From Anaerolineaceae bacterium UBA5224 (GTDB lineage Bacteria; Chloroflexota; Anaerolineae; Anaerolineales; Anaerolineaceae): DNA of 33,628 nt. This document shows, piece after piece, positions 6,468 to 15,069 of this stretch. Below the pieces are notes generated by a model that saw nothing but the letters and a program-made list of their open reading frames with translations, made no database searches and was not told where the DNA came from. The stretch lies in NCBI GenBank assembly GCA_002409365.1, contig DHUW01000013.1, positions 8,989 through 42,616 of the forward strand, written 5' to 3'. The stretch's first letter is position 1. Every line of letters begins with the position of its first letter. Both the position numbers and the translations under genes were made by a program.

Positions 6468-8987
6468 ATGAGCGCTTTCGCGGAAGTCAGCATCAATCTC
6501 AGTCAGATTGAACGAACCTATCATTATTCAGTTCCGCCCGAACTACAATCGCAGATCCAGCCGGGCAGCCTGGTGGTAGTGCCCTTTGGCAAGCAAATCG
6601 TCCAGGGGGTGGTTTTGGCGTTGTTGGATCATACGGAAGTAGCTGAGACCAAAGATATTATCGAATTGCTTGCACCGGACACCCTGCTGGTTGAAGAGCA
6701 GATCCATCTGGCACAATGGCTCGCAGAACATTACTTCACTCCGTTGGGTGCTTGCATTCAGCTAATGATCCCAACCGGGCTCTCCCGCCGTGCCGACATT
6801 TCGGTTGCGCTTGTCTCAGACCTGCCATCAGATATATCTTCATTCAGCCCAACCCAGCAGCGGTTGCTCAAACTGCTTGAAAATCGAGGTGAATTACGCG
6901 GCGCTCAGATTGACCGCGCAGTCCCCAAGGTGGATTGGCGACATGGGCTGGACCTATTACGCATGCTTGGATTAATCGAAACTCGCAACGTCCTGCCACC
7001 GCCAAGAGTTTCCGCCAAGACTATCCGCACAGCTGCGCTTTCAATCAAGCCCTCTGATGTAGGTTCAATCGATGAAAAAACACTGGGGACAATACGCACA
7101 AATCTCTCGACCAAAAACAGACGGGGAAAGGTCTTGGAGCTTCTCGCCAGGCAAGCTTTCCCGCTGGATTTTTCGTGGATCTATGCCGAAACAGGTGCCA
7201 ACTATGCTGATCTGACCTACCTGGCTGAAGCCGGGTTGATCCATTTCAACGAAACCGAAGTTTGGCGGGACCCGCTGGCTGAAATTGAGGTGACTCTCGA
7301 AGAAGCACCAGAGCTCACCAGCGACCAGGTAAGTGCCTGGAAACATATTCAATCAGAATGGGAGAAGCTAAAACCCAGACCTGTCCTGCTGCACGGCGTG
7401 ACTGGTTCCGGTAAGACCGAGATATACATGCGCGCGGTGCAGGAAGCGTTGGATTCCGATAAGCAATGCCTGGTGCTGGTACCCGAAATTTCCATGACTC
7501 CCCAAACGGTGCGCCGCTTTATGGCGCGTTTCCCGAACCAGGTAGGGCTATACCATTCCAAGCTATCCGAAGGTGAACGCTATGACACCTGGCGACGTGC
7601 CCGGCAGGGTGATCTGCGCATCATCATCGGCTCGCGCAGCGCTCTTTTTGTGCCGCTGCCTGAACTGGGCTTGATCGTGATTGATGAATGTGACAACAGC
7701 TCCTATTACGAAACCGAACGTCCACCCCTCTATCAGGCAGTACCTACGGCTGAAGCTCTCGCGAACATCAGCCAAGCGAAGTTGCTGCTTGGCAGTGCCA
7801 CACCGAGTGTGGAGCAGTATTTCAAAGCTCAGCGTGGTGATTGGCTCTTGCAGGAATTACCTAGGCGCGTGCTTGCCCACCGTCAGACGCTGGCAAACCA
7901 GGCAATCTCGTTGAAGTTCGAACTGCCGCAGGTAAATTCCGCCGATGATCTGCTCACCTTCGACTTGCCCAGTGTGCAGGTGGTGGACATGCGCAAAGAA
8001 CTCATCAGCGGCAACACTAGTGTGCTTTCGCGCTCTTTGGATAACAAACTGGAAAAGGTATTGGAAAAAAACCAGCAGGCGATCCTTTTTTTGAACCGGC
8101 GTGGGCAGGCTACTTACGTTTTTTGCCGCAACTGTGGGCAGAGCCTGCGCTGCCCGAACGACGACCAGCCGCTCACCTGGCACGGCAGCCAGCAGGGTTT
8201 GGTTTGTCATTTGTGCGGCTATACCCGCAAGATGCCGAGCAAATGTCCTAACTGTGGCAGCAAACAGATCCGTCAACTCGGTTTGGGCACGGCAAAACTG
8301 GAAGAGGTGGTCAAAATTCGCTTTCCGGAAGCCCGCTTGCTGCGCTGGGATGCCGACACCACCAGGGGCAAAGATGACCATGAGTTGATCCTCTCTCATT
8401 TCAGCGCCCATCGCGCCGACATCCTGATTGGCACGCAAATGCTGGCAAAGGGATTGGACTTGCCCCTGGTAACGCTGGTCGGTATCGTTTTGGCTGAAGT
8501 GGGGCAGAACCTGCCCGACTATCGTGCCGCTGAACGCAGCTTCCAGGTCCTCACGCAAGTCAGCGGACGTGCCGGACGAAGTCCATTGGGTGGTGAGGTG
8601 GTTTTGCAGACTTATCAGCCAGATAATTATGTCATCCAGGCAGCCGCACATCACGATTACAATGCCTTCTACACGCAGGAACTTGAGTATCGGCGCTTGC
8701 TGGGTTACCCACCGTTTAACCACCTCATCCGCCTTGAATACAGGAACCTTTCCCAAACCAAGGCAGAACATGAAGCCCGGCATCTGGCGCATATAATAAC
8801 CGATGAAATTGAAGCAAAAGACATGCAGCAAACCGACGTGATCGGACCACTGCCCCCTTACTATTCAAAGTTACACGGTCTCTATCGCTGGCAGATCATC
8901 CTGCGCGGGCAGGACCCTGAAATCCTCCTTCCAGATTTGCCGTTAAGGGACTGGCAAGTCGAAGTAGACCCACCCAGCCTGTTATAA
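6468..8987 (+). CDS. priA: Primosomal protein N' (replication restart helicase PriA)
   Basis: Full-length PriA (839 residues), which reloads the replisome at stalled forks. Seen: an N-terminal 3'-DNA-binding domain (first 100 residues); a winged-helix region; Walker A GVTGSGKT at 310-317; a zinc-binding segment at 553-596; and helicase motifs V and VI (GTQMLAKGLD, and AERSFQVLTQVSGRAGR). Two departures stand out. The DEEH box of most PriA proteins reads DECD (406-409). The zinc segment has C553, C556, C562, C580, C583, C593 and C596, but Asp at 565 where the usual CPxC gives the eighth Cys. The Asp could still bind zinc. The start at 6468 follows a GAAGGTG ribosome site; an in-frame TTG six codons earlier is less likely. 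It lies 14 bases after the lipoprotein stop. Confidence 0.92.
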   Translation: MSAFAEVSINLSQIERTYHYSVPPELQSQIQPGSLVVVPFGKQIVQGVVLALLDHTEVAETKDIIELLAPDTLLVEEQIHLAQWLAEHYFTPLGACIQLMIPTGLSRRADISVALVSDLPSDISSFSPTQQRLLKLLENRGELRGAQIDRAVPKVDWRHGLDLLRMLGLIETRNVLPPPRVSAKTIRTAALSIKPSDVGSIDEKTLGTIRTNLSTKNRRGKVLELLARQAFPLDFSWIYAETGANYADLTYLAEAGLIHFNETEVWRDPLAEIEVTLEEAPELTSDQVSAWKHIQSEWEKLKPRPVLLHGVTGSGKTEIYMRAVQEALDSDKQCLVLVPEISMTPQTVRRFMARFPNQVGLYHSKLSEGERYDTWRRARQGDLRIIIGSRSALFVPLPELGLIVIDECDNSSYYETERPPLYQAVPTAEALANISQAKLLLGSATPSVEQYFKAQRGDWLLQELPRRVLAHRQTLANQAISLKFELPQVNSADDLLTFDLPSVQVVDMRKELISGNTSVLSRSLDNKLEKVLEKNQQAILFLNRRGQATYVFCRNCGQSLRCPNDDQPLTWHGSQQGLVCHLCGYTRKMPSKCPNCGSKQIRQLGLGTAKLEEVVKIRFPEARLLRWDADTTRGKDDHELILSHFSAHRADILIGTQMLAKGLDLPLVTLVGIVLAEVGQNLPDYRAAERSFQVLTQVSGRAGRSPLGGEVVLQTYQPDNYVIQAAAHHDYNAFYTQELEYRRLLGYPPFNHLIRLEYRNLSQTKAEHEARHLAHIITDEIEAKDMQQTDVIGPLPPYYSKLHGLYRWQIILRGQDPEILLPDLPLRDWQVEVDPPSLL

Positions 8988-9033
8988 TTCGTCAGCAAAA
9001 TTCTGCTCGTAACCAAACCCGAACATTTTGGTT
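8983..9033 (+). promoter_or_regulatory. Promoter and 5' hairpin upstream of MFS gene
   Basis: TATAAT (8983-8988) overlaps the priA stop codon and would give a leader of about 60 bases. The leader contains AACCAAA (9011-9017) and TTTGGTT (9027-9033), a 7-bp inverted repeat with a nine-base spacer. The half-sites resemble the palindrome at 14933-14950 and may bind the same regulator, or may simply form a hairpin. Confidence 0.35.
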
Positions 9034-9055
9034 TATCAAGATGGAGGAGTATTCT

Positions 9056-10513
9056 ATGGAAGAAGAAATTGCAGTAAAGAAACCGCTCAAATGGTACGAC
9101 GCCATCACCATGAACGTGATTTTCCTGGCGATTACGCTCCGATCCCAAACCCTGACCCCCCTGATCGTCCCGCTGCTTGTGCAGCAATTTGTCGGCGACG
9201 CCACCAAGGGCACCAGTTATGGCAATTTGCGCCTGGTTTCGCTGATGGTTGCCTTATTGGTACAGGCCTTGGCTGGGCAGCTTTCTGACCGCAGTACTTC
9301 CCGTTTTGGCAAACGCCGGCCTTTCATCCTGGCCGGCGGTGTCTTTGAAATTGTATGTTTTATGGCAATTGGTGTTATCGCCGGCACAATGGATGGCATG
9401 GCAGGCTATACTGCCCTGTTCGCAGTCATTATCCTTTCGATGGTTTCTTCCAATATTGGTCACGGCGCCGCCCAGGGTTTGATCCCGGACCTGGTTCCAA
9501 GCGAACAACGCGGTCGCTATTCCGCCATTAAAGCTTTTTTCGAATTACCTTTACCCCTCATTCTTGTTGCCTTCACCGTCAGTAAGATGGTCAGTGCCGG
9601 CAACATTATGGGCGCAATTATCTTTATCAGCGTCGCCATGCTCATCGCCGTGATTTTGACCATGTTCGTGCGCGAAACTCCTCAAAAAGGACCAGTCGAA
9701 CCAATGGACTGGGCATCGATTGTTCGGATGGTGGTGATGACACTCGCTTTTACCGGCATCATTCTTCTGGTTGGTTGGGGCGTGAAACAACTGCTGCCTT
9801 TTGCCCAGGGACTCGAAGGCGTCCGGTCCACGGTTTTGATCGCCGTCATTGGCGTAATTGGAATGCTGATCGCGGTTGCCTTGGGAGTGATTGCTTCTGT
9901 ACGCATCAGCCTTGGCAAAGAAGCCAGCAAACGCCCTGCTTTCACCTGGTGGGTGATCAACCGCCTGGCGTTTCTGGTAGGCGCCAACAACCTGGCGAGC
10001 TTCGTTCTCTATTTCATCCAGGAAAGATTCCCCCAGTACCAGGGCAGCGCTGCTGCCGGTCCGACCTCACGGCTGATGCTGGCTGTGGGCGTTGCCATAT
10101 TGATCATTTCAATTCCATCTGGCTGGCTGACCGATAAATTCGGCAAGAAACCGCTCATTTTTATCAGCGGTATCCTGGCAAGCATAGGCACTTTACTGGT
10201 CATTTTGACCACCAACATGACCCTGATTTACGTTGGCGGTATCCTTATCGGGCTGGCAACCGGTATTTTCTTCGTCGCCAACTGGGCGTTGGGCACGGAA
10301 ATTGTCCCGCAAAAGGAAGCCGGGCGCTGGCTGGGGATCTCAAACCTGGCAGGGGCCGGGGCAGGTGCCATTGGAGGTTACATTGGCGGACCAATTGGAG
10401 ATGGTGCTGGTTACGTAGTGCTGATGGGGCTGTACGGTTTTCTGTTCCTCTTCTCCACGCTGGCGTTGTTCAGGATCAAAAAACCAGATGCAAGTACTGC
10501 TCTCGAGGCGTAA
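9056..10513 (+). CDS. MFS transporter, SLC45/sugar-type
   Basis: A 485-residue integral membrane protein with about twelve hydrophobic segments and the layout of the major facilitator superfamily. The loop between helices 2 and 3 reads LSDRSTSRFGKRRPFILAGG, a good match to the D-R-x-x-x-R-x-G-R-R/K-P-F signature found in SLC45-like and glycoside-cation symporters. The region around residues 130-160 (GHGAAQGLIPDLVPSEQRGRYSA) is also typical. A second loop motif, LTDKFGKKPLIF, follows in the C-terminal half. The substrate is probably a sugar or glycoside, but the sequence does not decide this. The ATG at 9056 is chosen because GGAGGAG lies six bases upstream; an in-frame ATG at 9041 would place that ribosome site inside the gene. 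The gene converges on ligD. Confidence 0.83.
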   Translation: MEEEIAVKKPLKWYDAITMNVIFLAITLRSQTLTPLIVPLLVQQFVGDATKGTSYGNLRLVSLMVALLVQALAGQLSDRSTSRFGKRRPFILAGGVFEIVCFMAIGVIAGTMDGMAGYTALFAVIILSMVSSNIGHGAAQGLIPDLVPSEQRGRYSAIKAFFELPLPLILVAFTVSKMVSAGNIMGAIIFISVAMLIAVILTMFVRETPQKGPVEPMDWASIVRMVVMTLAFTGIILLVGWGVKQLLPFAQGLEGVRSTVLIAVIGVIGMLIAVALGVIASVRISLGKEASKRPAFTWWVINRLAFLVGANNLASFVLYFIQERFPQYQGSAAAGPTSRLMLAVGVAILIISIPSGWLTDKFGKKPLIFISGILASIGTLLVILTTNMTLIYVGGILIGLATGIFFVANWALGTEIVPQKEAGRWLGISNLAGAGAGAIGGYIGGPIGDGAGYVVLMGLYGFLFLFSTLALFRIKKPDASTALEA

Positions 10514-10615
10514 AGGCATGATCCAGTTGCGAAGGTGGGAATGGGACTACCTTATGACAACGCCGAACTTTAGTCGTACGTGGTTTCAGTCCAACATCGC
10601 GCACAGGCATTCAGC

Positions 10616-13096
10616 CTACTTGAGACTCTGTTTCACCGAAAGGTAACCTTTCCAGGCATCGTCATCGATATAGTCCTGATAATTCTGAATGGTCACTTCA
10701 TTGGGTAGGATCTTATCAAGCGAATCCCAACTGATGGGCCACGAAATCGGCAGGCCAGCTCTTGCACGTAAAGAATAGGCACAGACACTTGTGGCAGTTC
10801 TGTTATTGCGGATCCAATCGATAAAGATCTTTCCCTTCCTTTTTTCCTTGCTCATAGTGGCAGTATAGAGTTTGGGCCAGCGTCTGGTCATTTCTATGGC
10901 AAGGTTTTTGGCAAATGTGCGCGCTGACTCCCAGCCTGGATTGGGCTGCAGCGGGACCATCACGTGATAACCCTTACCTCCGGAAGTCTTCAGGAAGGAC
11001 TCCAGTTTGAGCTGATCCAGAAGCCCGCGCATATCGCGCACACCCTGGCGTATGTTTTCGAGACCAAGCCCTTCATCGGGATCGAGGTCAAAAACCAGCT
11101 GGTCAGGCAGTTCCATTTTTGGCATACGCGAACCCCAGGTGTGGAATTCGATTGCACTCATTTGGACCGACCCCAGGATCCCTTTCAGGTCTTTTATGAC
11201 AATGTAAGGTTCTTCCTGTCCCGATTTTTCTTCAACCGGGACCTCCTCGATATAAGGTATCTGACCAGAAGCATGCTTGAAGAAAAAAGTTTGTTCTTTG
11301 ATCCCGTCCGGTGCGCGCAGCAGCGAGACGATGCGATTCTCGAGATGGGGCAGCATGCGTCCTGAGATTGCTTCGTAATATTCCGCGACTTGCCCTTTAG
11401 TCAGGTTGTTGTCAGGGTCATATACTTTATCTGGAGAGGATATGCGTACTCCCTGGATCGTAAGCTCGTCAGGTTTTTTGACCTGGCTGATTTTCGTTTT
11501 TCTTTTTGGTTCAACCTTTGGCTCTGTCTTTTCTTCTTTTTCCATCTTAACCTCCGATGGCTGCTTATCTTCCCGCAAACCCATGAAAACTCCCTGACGC
11601 ACAACATTGTCATCCGTCCACTCGGCAAATTTGACCTCAGCGATGAGTTTCGGCGTCATCCAAAATATTTTTTCAGGTGATCGGTATTGCCGGGGAATTT
11701 CAAGACTGGCACTCTCCTGCAGATAGGGTTTAAATTGTTTGACCAAGTCCAGCGATTCCGCCTCGGTATAACCTGTACCGGTTCTTCCGGCGTATCTTAA
11801 CTGACCATCATCCCCTGATACTGCCAAAATCAATGAACTCAACCCAGTACGTTTCTTCTCTGAGCGTGTGTAACCCACGACGATGAATTCCTGTCGCAAA
11901 ACGCATTTGCTTTTCACCCAATCCTTGCTGCGATCGCTGCTGTAAGTGGAACCCATCTTTTTCGAGACGATCCCTTCCAAACCTTTTTCGCAAAGTTGAT
12001 CAAAAAGTTTTCGTTCATCGCCCTCTGAATAAGGACTGATGATGATGGATTTCGGACTGTTTTCCAGCATTTCCGCCAGCAGGCTTTGCCTTTGTTCAAG
12101 CGGCAACCCGCGGGTATCCTGGTCACCCACAGCTAAAAGATCGAAAGCTACAAAGGAAAGATTGCTTCCTTTGCTGGTTTTTAATGAGGATTGCAGATGT
12201 TGGAAATCCGATTTGCCGAATGGGTCAAAAAAGACCGCTTCGCCGTCCAATACCATGTTGGCGGGACGCTTCCAACTCTTGAAGTCCGCAGCCAATCCGC
12301 TGAAGCGCTCTGTCCAGTCATGACCATTCCGCGTGATCATCCTCACCTGGTCTCCTTCAAGGAAGACCAGCAGGCGATAACCGTCATACTTGATCTCATG
12401 GCGCCAGCCAGCGCTGGAAGGTGCCCTGGAAATCAGGCTTGCCAGCATGGGTGTTGCTGTTGAAAAAGGGAGCGGCTTCTTGAGGTCGACGGTACGTTTC
12501 TCAGGCACCTGTTGATCTGGTTTTGGATCCTTTTGCACGCCTTCCTTGGTGATCTCTTCCATGGTTCGACCGGAGCTTACACTTCTTTCCAAACCGCCAA
12601 TACCGCTATCGTTTTGGACGAATTCGTCTTTTTCTTTGATGAGAAGCCAATTTTTATCATCACCATCTCTTGAGTGGATCCTCACCAGGACGAACTGCCC
12701 CCGAAAACGTTTGCCCGCAAGCACGAATTTGATCTCTCCCTTTTCCAACCCTTTGTCAACATCAGTTATTGGAGCCCAGGTACCCTCGTCAAATAACTGA
12801 ACCGTACCAGCCCCATATTCGCCTTTGGGGATTACTCCCTCAAATTCTCGATAGTCCAGTGGGTGGTCTTCAACGTGCACAGCCAGGCGTTTGACAGCCG
12901 GGTTCATCGAGGGACCTTTGGGGACTACCCATGAAAGCAAAACGCCGTTCCATTCCAACCTGAGGTCATAATGTAAACGGCTGGCAGCATGTTTTTGCAA
13001 TGCATATCGCATGTTCCCACCCGACTTCTCCACTTTTCCCGCCGGTTCAGGAGTTTTATTAAAGTCACGTTTCTTGTTATACGTTTCGAGAGGCAT
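10616..13096 (-). CDS. ligD: Multifunctional ATP-dependent DNA ligase D (NHEJ)
   Basis: LigD of 826 residues with all three activities of bacterial non-homologous end joining, in the order phosphoesterase, ligase, polymerase (as in Pseudomonas aeruginosa LigD). The 3'-phosphoesterase domain (about 1-160) has H36, H42, D44 and DHPLDY at 77-82. The ligase domain has the nucleotidyl-accepting Lys236 in KYDGYR and the downstream DGEAVFFD motif. A Lys/Glu-rich linker around 520-560 leads to the primase-like polymerase domain, which contains the metal motif FDLDP (D670, D672), TSGGKGYHV and a third Asp at 760 (FIDW). All key residues are intact, so the enzyme should clean, fill and seal ends brought by Ku. 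The start ATG lies six bases after TAGAAT on the same strand, without a Shine-Dalgarno sequence. The gene diverges from ku. Confidence 0.95.
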   Translation of the reverse strand: MPLETYNKKRDFNKTPEPAGKVEKSGGNMRYALQKHAASRLHYDLRLEWNGVLLSWVVPKGPSMNPAVKRLAVHVEDHPLDYREFEGVIPKGEYGAGTVQLFDEGTWAPITDVDKGLEKGEIKFVLAGKRFRGQFVLVRIHSRDGDDKNWLLIKEKDEFVQNDSGIGGLERSVSSGRTMEEITKEGVQKDPKPDQQVPEKRTVDLKKPLPFSTATPMLASLISRAPSSAGWRHEIKYDGYRLLVFLEGDQVRMITRNGHDWTERFSGLAADFKSWKRPANMVLDGEAVFFDPFGKSDFQHLQSSLKTSKGSNLSFVAFDLLAVGDQDTRGLPLEQRQSLLAEMLENSPKSIIISPYSEGDERKLFDQLCEKGLEGIVSKKMGSTYSSDRSKDWVKSKCVLRQEFIVVGYTRSEKKRTGLSSLILAVSGDDGQLRYAGRTGTGYTEAESLDLVKQFKPYLQESASLEIPRQYRSPEKIFWMTPKLIAEVKFAEWTDDNVVRQGVFMGLREDKQPSEVKMEKEEKTEPKVEPKRKTKISQVKKPDELTIQGVRISSPDKVYDPDNNLTKGQVAEYYEAISGRMLPHLENRIVSLLRAPDGIKEQTFFFKHASGQIPYIEEVPVEEKSGQEEPYIVIKDLKGILGSVQMSAIEFHTWGSRMPKMELPDQLVFDLDPDEGLGLENIRQGVRDMRGLLDQLKLESFLKTSGGKGYHVMVPLQPNPGWESARTFAKNLAIEMTRRWPKLYTATMSKEKRKGKIFIDWIRNNRTATSVCAYSLRARAGLPISWPISWDSLDKILPNEVTIQNYQDYIDDDAWKGYLSVKQSLK

Positions 13097-13200
13097 AATG
13101 CTATTCTATGTCTTTGAGAGTCAGTTTGCTCATGTTTGTACATATATAGCAGTTCCAGTGATGAGCCATATATAATGCCAATAAAGAAAGAAGGCGCAAG
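13097..13200. promoter_or_regulatory. Divergent ligD-ku promoter region
   Basis: The 104-base spacer serves both NHEJ genes. For ligD the reverse strand has TAGAAT (13108-13103) six bases before its ATG, suggesting a leaderless message. For ku the forward strand has TATAAT (13171-13176), about 24 bases before its ATG, with a purine-rich AAGAAGG ribosome site between. The two genes thus seem to use different translation-start modes. A TGTACA palindrome lies between the promoters (about 13136-13141). No known SOS box is visible. Confidence 0.5.
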
Positions 13201-14043
13201 ATGAGAGCGATATGGAAAGGCACAATATCTTTCGGTCTGGTTTCAATACCGATCAGCCTGGTTTCAACCAGGCCGGGGAAAGAAATAAAGTTTAATATGC
13301 TCGACAGCAAAGATTCCAGCCGCATCCGCTATTTGCGGGTCAATGAAAACACTGGCGAAGAGGTGCCATGGGAGCGCATCGTCAAAGGTTATGAGTTTGA
13401 GCCCGGCAAATATGTCACGCTCACTGATGATGATTTCAAGCGGGTGGAAGCAGAAGGTACCCGTTCGGTTGATATTGAATCCTTCGTGAATGCCGAAGAT
13501 ATCGATCCGATCTACTTCGAAACGCCATATTTTGTGATGCCCGATAAAGGAGGGGAGAAACCTTATCTGCTCCTGCGCCAGGTTATGAATAAAGCCAAAA
13601 AGGTGGGCATAGCCCGCATCGTCATGCGCGGAAAAGAATCGTTGGCAGCACTTTTTGACCATGAGGAAGCTCTTGTTCTCAATTTATTGCGTTTCAAGCA
13701 AGAAATCCGTCCTTCCGAAGACCTGGATATCCCGGAAAGTGCCAAAATCAGCGAAAAGGAGTCCGACCTGGCAGAGCAGTTGCTTCAAAGCATGACCGAG
13801 CAATGGGATCCGGACAAGTACAAGGACGAATACCAGGAAAAACTGAAAAAATTTATCGAAGCCAAGATAGAATCCGGTGAAACCGCTGCTCCGGAAACCC
13901 CACCTGAAGCTGAGCCTGTTGGCACGCCAGCTGAAGATATATGGGAGACCTTGATGCAGAGTATTGCCGAGCAGGCTGACAAAAAGGAAAAAACTTCAAC
14001 CAAAAAGACACCATCCAAGGCTAAAAAGAAAACAGAAGCTTAA
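13201..14043 (+). CDS. ku: Non-homologous end joining protein Ku
   Basis: Bacterial Ku of 280 residues, usual length for the family. The N-terminus MRAIWKGTISFGLVSIPISL is diagnostic. It is followed by the beta-barrel core that forms the ring around DNA ends (KYVTLTDDDFKR, ARIVMRGKESLAAL) and the dimerisation region. From about residue 225 the protein turns into a Pro/Glu- then Lys-rich tail (ending KKTPSKAKKKTEA), the kind of basic extension that in other bacterial Ku proteins contributes to DNA binding and threading. Ku homodimers bind broken ends and recruit LigD, encoded divergently next door. The start has a moderate ribosome site (GAAGG). Confidence 0.95.
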   Translation: MRAIWKGTISFGLVSIPISLVSTRPGKEIKFNMLDSKDSSRIRYLRVNENTGEEVPWERIVKGYEFEPGKYVTLTDDDFKRVEAEGTRSVDIESFVNAEDIDPIYFETPYFVMPDKGGEKPYLLLRQVMNKAKKVGIARIVMRGKESLAALFDHEEALVLNLLRFKQEIRPSEDLDIPESAKISEKESDLAEQLLQSMTEQWDPDKYKDEYQEKLKKFIEAKIESGETAAPETPPEAEPVGTPAEDIWETLMQSIAEQADKKEKTSTKKTPSKAKKKTEA

Positions 14044-14068
14044 GAAGGAAAGACAAAGCAGTAGAAAA

Positions 14069-14093
14069 AAGCCCCCGGAAGATCCGGGGGCTT
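14069..14093 (-). terminator. Rho-independent terminator of SIMPL gene (also after ku)
   Basis: A perfect 11-bp stem (14069-14079 with 14083-14093) rich in G and C, with a three-base AGA loop. On the reverse strand it is followed by a run of six T (14070-14065), so it is a strong terminator for the SIMPL gene. On the forward strand no T-run follows, so its effect on ku transcripts is weaker. It lies between the converging genes. Confidence 0.85.
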
Positions 14094-14130
14094 GCTGTTC
14101 CAACTCAGAGTTGAGGTCAGAACTGGGTTT

Positions 14131-14892
14131 CTACTTATCGCCAAATAGATAGACTAAGTCTGCATCGGCGGTCACGATGATCTGACCGGCTGAAATCGGC
14201 ACTGATGGAGTCTCAGCGGCTGCACCTCCTCCACGACCAGACCCTGCCAGGGGTTGAACGTATGAGGTGTTGACGACATTGATTGTCTGGAGCTTGCCCA
14301 AAGCAACGCCAGCAGTATCGGCAACGGCCATGGCTTTGGCTTCAGCATCCTGGATAGCCAGATCACGGGCTCTTGCGATTGCGCCACTGCGGTCGGCAAT
14401 ATCAAAAGTGATCCCATAAATCTGGTTGGCACCTGCGCCCAAAGCTGCATCCAGCAACTCGCTAAGCTTGGTCAGGTCGCGCACGATGATATAGAGTGTA
14501 TTGTCCACTGCGAAGGTGGTTCCGATAATGTTTGACATGTTGTCATAACGGTTCATCGAGTAGACATTGAAATTGGAGGTCTGGATATCTTTCGATTCCA
14601 CACCCATTGCTACGATCGCGGCAGTGATATCAGCTGCTTGCTGGTTGTTGGCTGCCACTGCAGAGGTCACATCTTCTGCTTCGGTATGGATGCCGACATT
14701 GATATAAGCCATGTCGGGAACCAGGATCACTTCACCAGTTCCGGTAACAGAGATTGTCCGCAGATTACCTGCTGTTTCGGCTGGGGTTATTGTGTTTTGT
14801 GCATTCGCTGCTGGTGCCACCTGACACGCCCCTAAAATTAGAGTTACCAGTAACAAAATGGGAATAGCATAGTTAAAAGATTTGGTTTTCAT
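14131..14892 (-). CDS. SIMPL domain-containing lipoprotein
   Basis: A 253-residue SIMPL (DUF541) family protein. It has a signal peptide with lipobox LGAC (Cys23), then the SIMPL domain opening with ISVTGTGEVILVPDMAYINVGI, followed by GVESKDIQTSNFNVY and the C-terminal GKLQTINV region. SIMPL proteins are exported, beta/alpha proteins related to the mammalian SIMPL signalling factor and the Brucella BP26 antigen, which forms oligomeric channel-like assemblies. Their bacterial role is not settled. The gene has a good Shine-Dalgarno sequence (AAGGAG) and a strong terminator. It separates ku from the nurA operon and has no evident role in DNA repair. The last 35 residues contain a GRGGGAAA low-complexity stretch. 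Confidence 0.85.
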   Translation of the reverse strand: MKTKSFNYAIPILLLVTLILGACQVAPAANAQNTITPAETAGNLRTISVTGTGEVILVPDMAYINVGIHTEAEDVTSAVAANNQQAADITAAIVAMGVESKDIQTSNFNVYSMNRYDNMSNIIGTTFAVDNTLYIIVRDLTKLSELLDAALGAGANQIYGITFDIADRSGAIARARDLAIQDAEAKAMAVADTAGVALGKLQTINVVNTSYVQPLAGSGRGGGAAAETPSVPISAGQIIVTADADLVYLFGDK

Positions 14893-14932
14893 TTTTACTC
14901 CTTTACGAATCTTTCTTCATCTCTTAGACGTT

Positions 14933-14950
14933 GAACCAAAATTTTGGTTC
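14933..14950. promoter_or_regulatory. 18-bp perfect palindrome, candidate operator
   Basis: GAACCAAAATTTTGGTTC is a perfect 18-bp palindrome in the spacer between the divergent SIMPL and nurA genes, 40 bases before the SIMPL start and about 65 before the nurA -10 box. Its length and symmetry fit a dimeric regulator site. A looser AACCAAA/TTTGGTT pair lies upstream of the MFS gene. No T-run follows, so a terminator is unlikely. Confidence 0.5.
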
Positions 14951-15012
14951 CAAATATCACCTGTCTGATAAAAAGTAATATGAAATAAAGTGGCACTGAA
15001 ATCTTTCATAGT

Positions 15013-15069
15013 TATAATTGCCTTATGATCCGATTTCTCTCACCAATTCAGGATTTCTCATGCCCCTAA
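15013..15069 (+). promoter_or_regulatory. nurA operon promoter with 14-codon upstream ORF
   Basis: TATAAT (15013-15018) ends six bases before an ATG at 15025, the same spacing as at leaderless genes elsewhere in the window. That ATG does not start NurA. It opens a 14-codon ORF (MIRFLSPIQDFSCP) that stops at 15067-15069, overlapping the NurA ATG (15060) by ten bases in another frame. If the transcript starts at 15025, ribosomes would first translate this peptide and could reinitiate at nurA. AGGA at 15050-15053 offers a direct ribosome site for nurA. Confidence 0.4.

Noticed and set aside
7857..8831. 324-codon reverse ORF inside priA
   Set aside because: Antisense shadow of a well-matched PriA coding frame; its translation has no recognisable motif.
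10514..10615. Terminator between the converging MFS and ligD genes
   Set aside because: No stable stem with a T-run was found in this spacer.
15018..15059. Upstream TTG start for NurA
   Set aside because: It lies immediately at the end of TATAAT, so it could hardly be transcribed; the ATG at 15060 has AGGA upstream.
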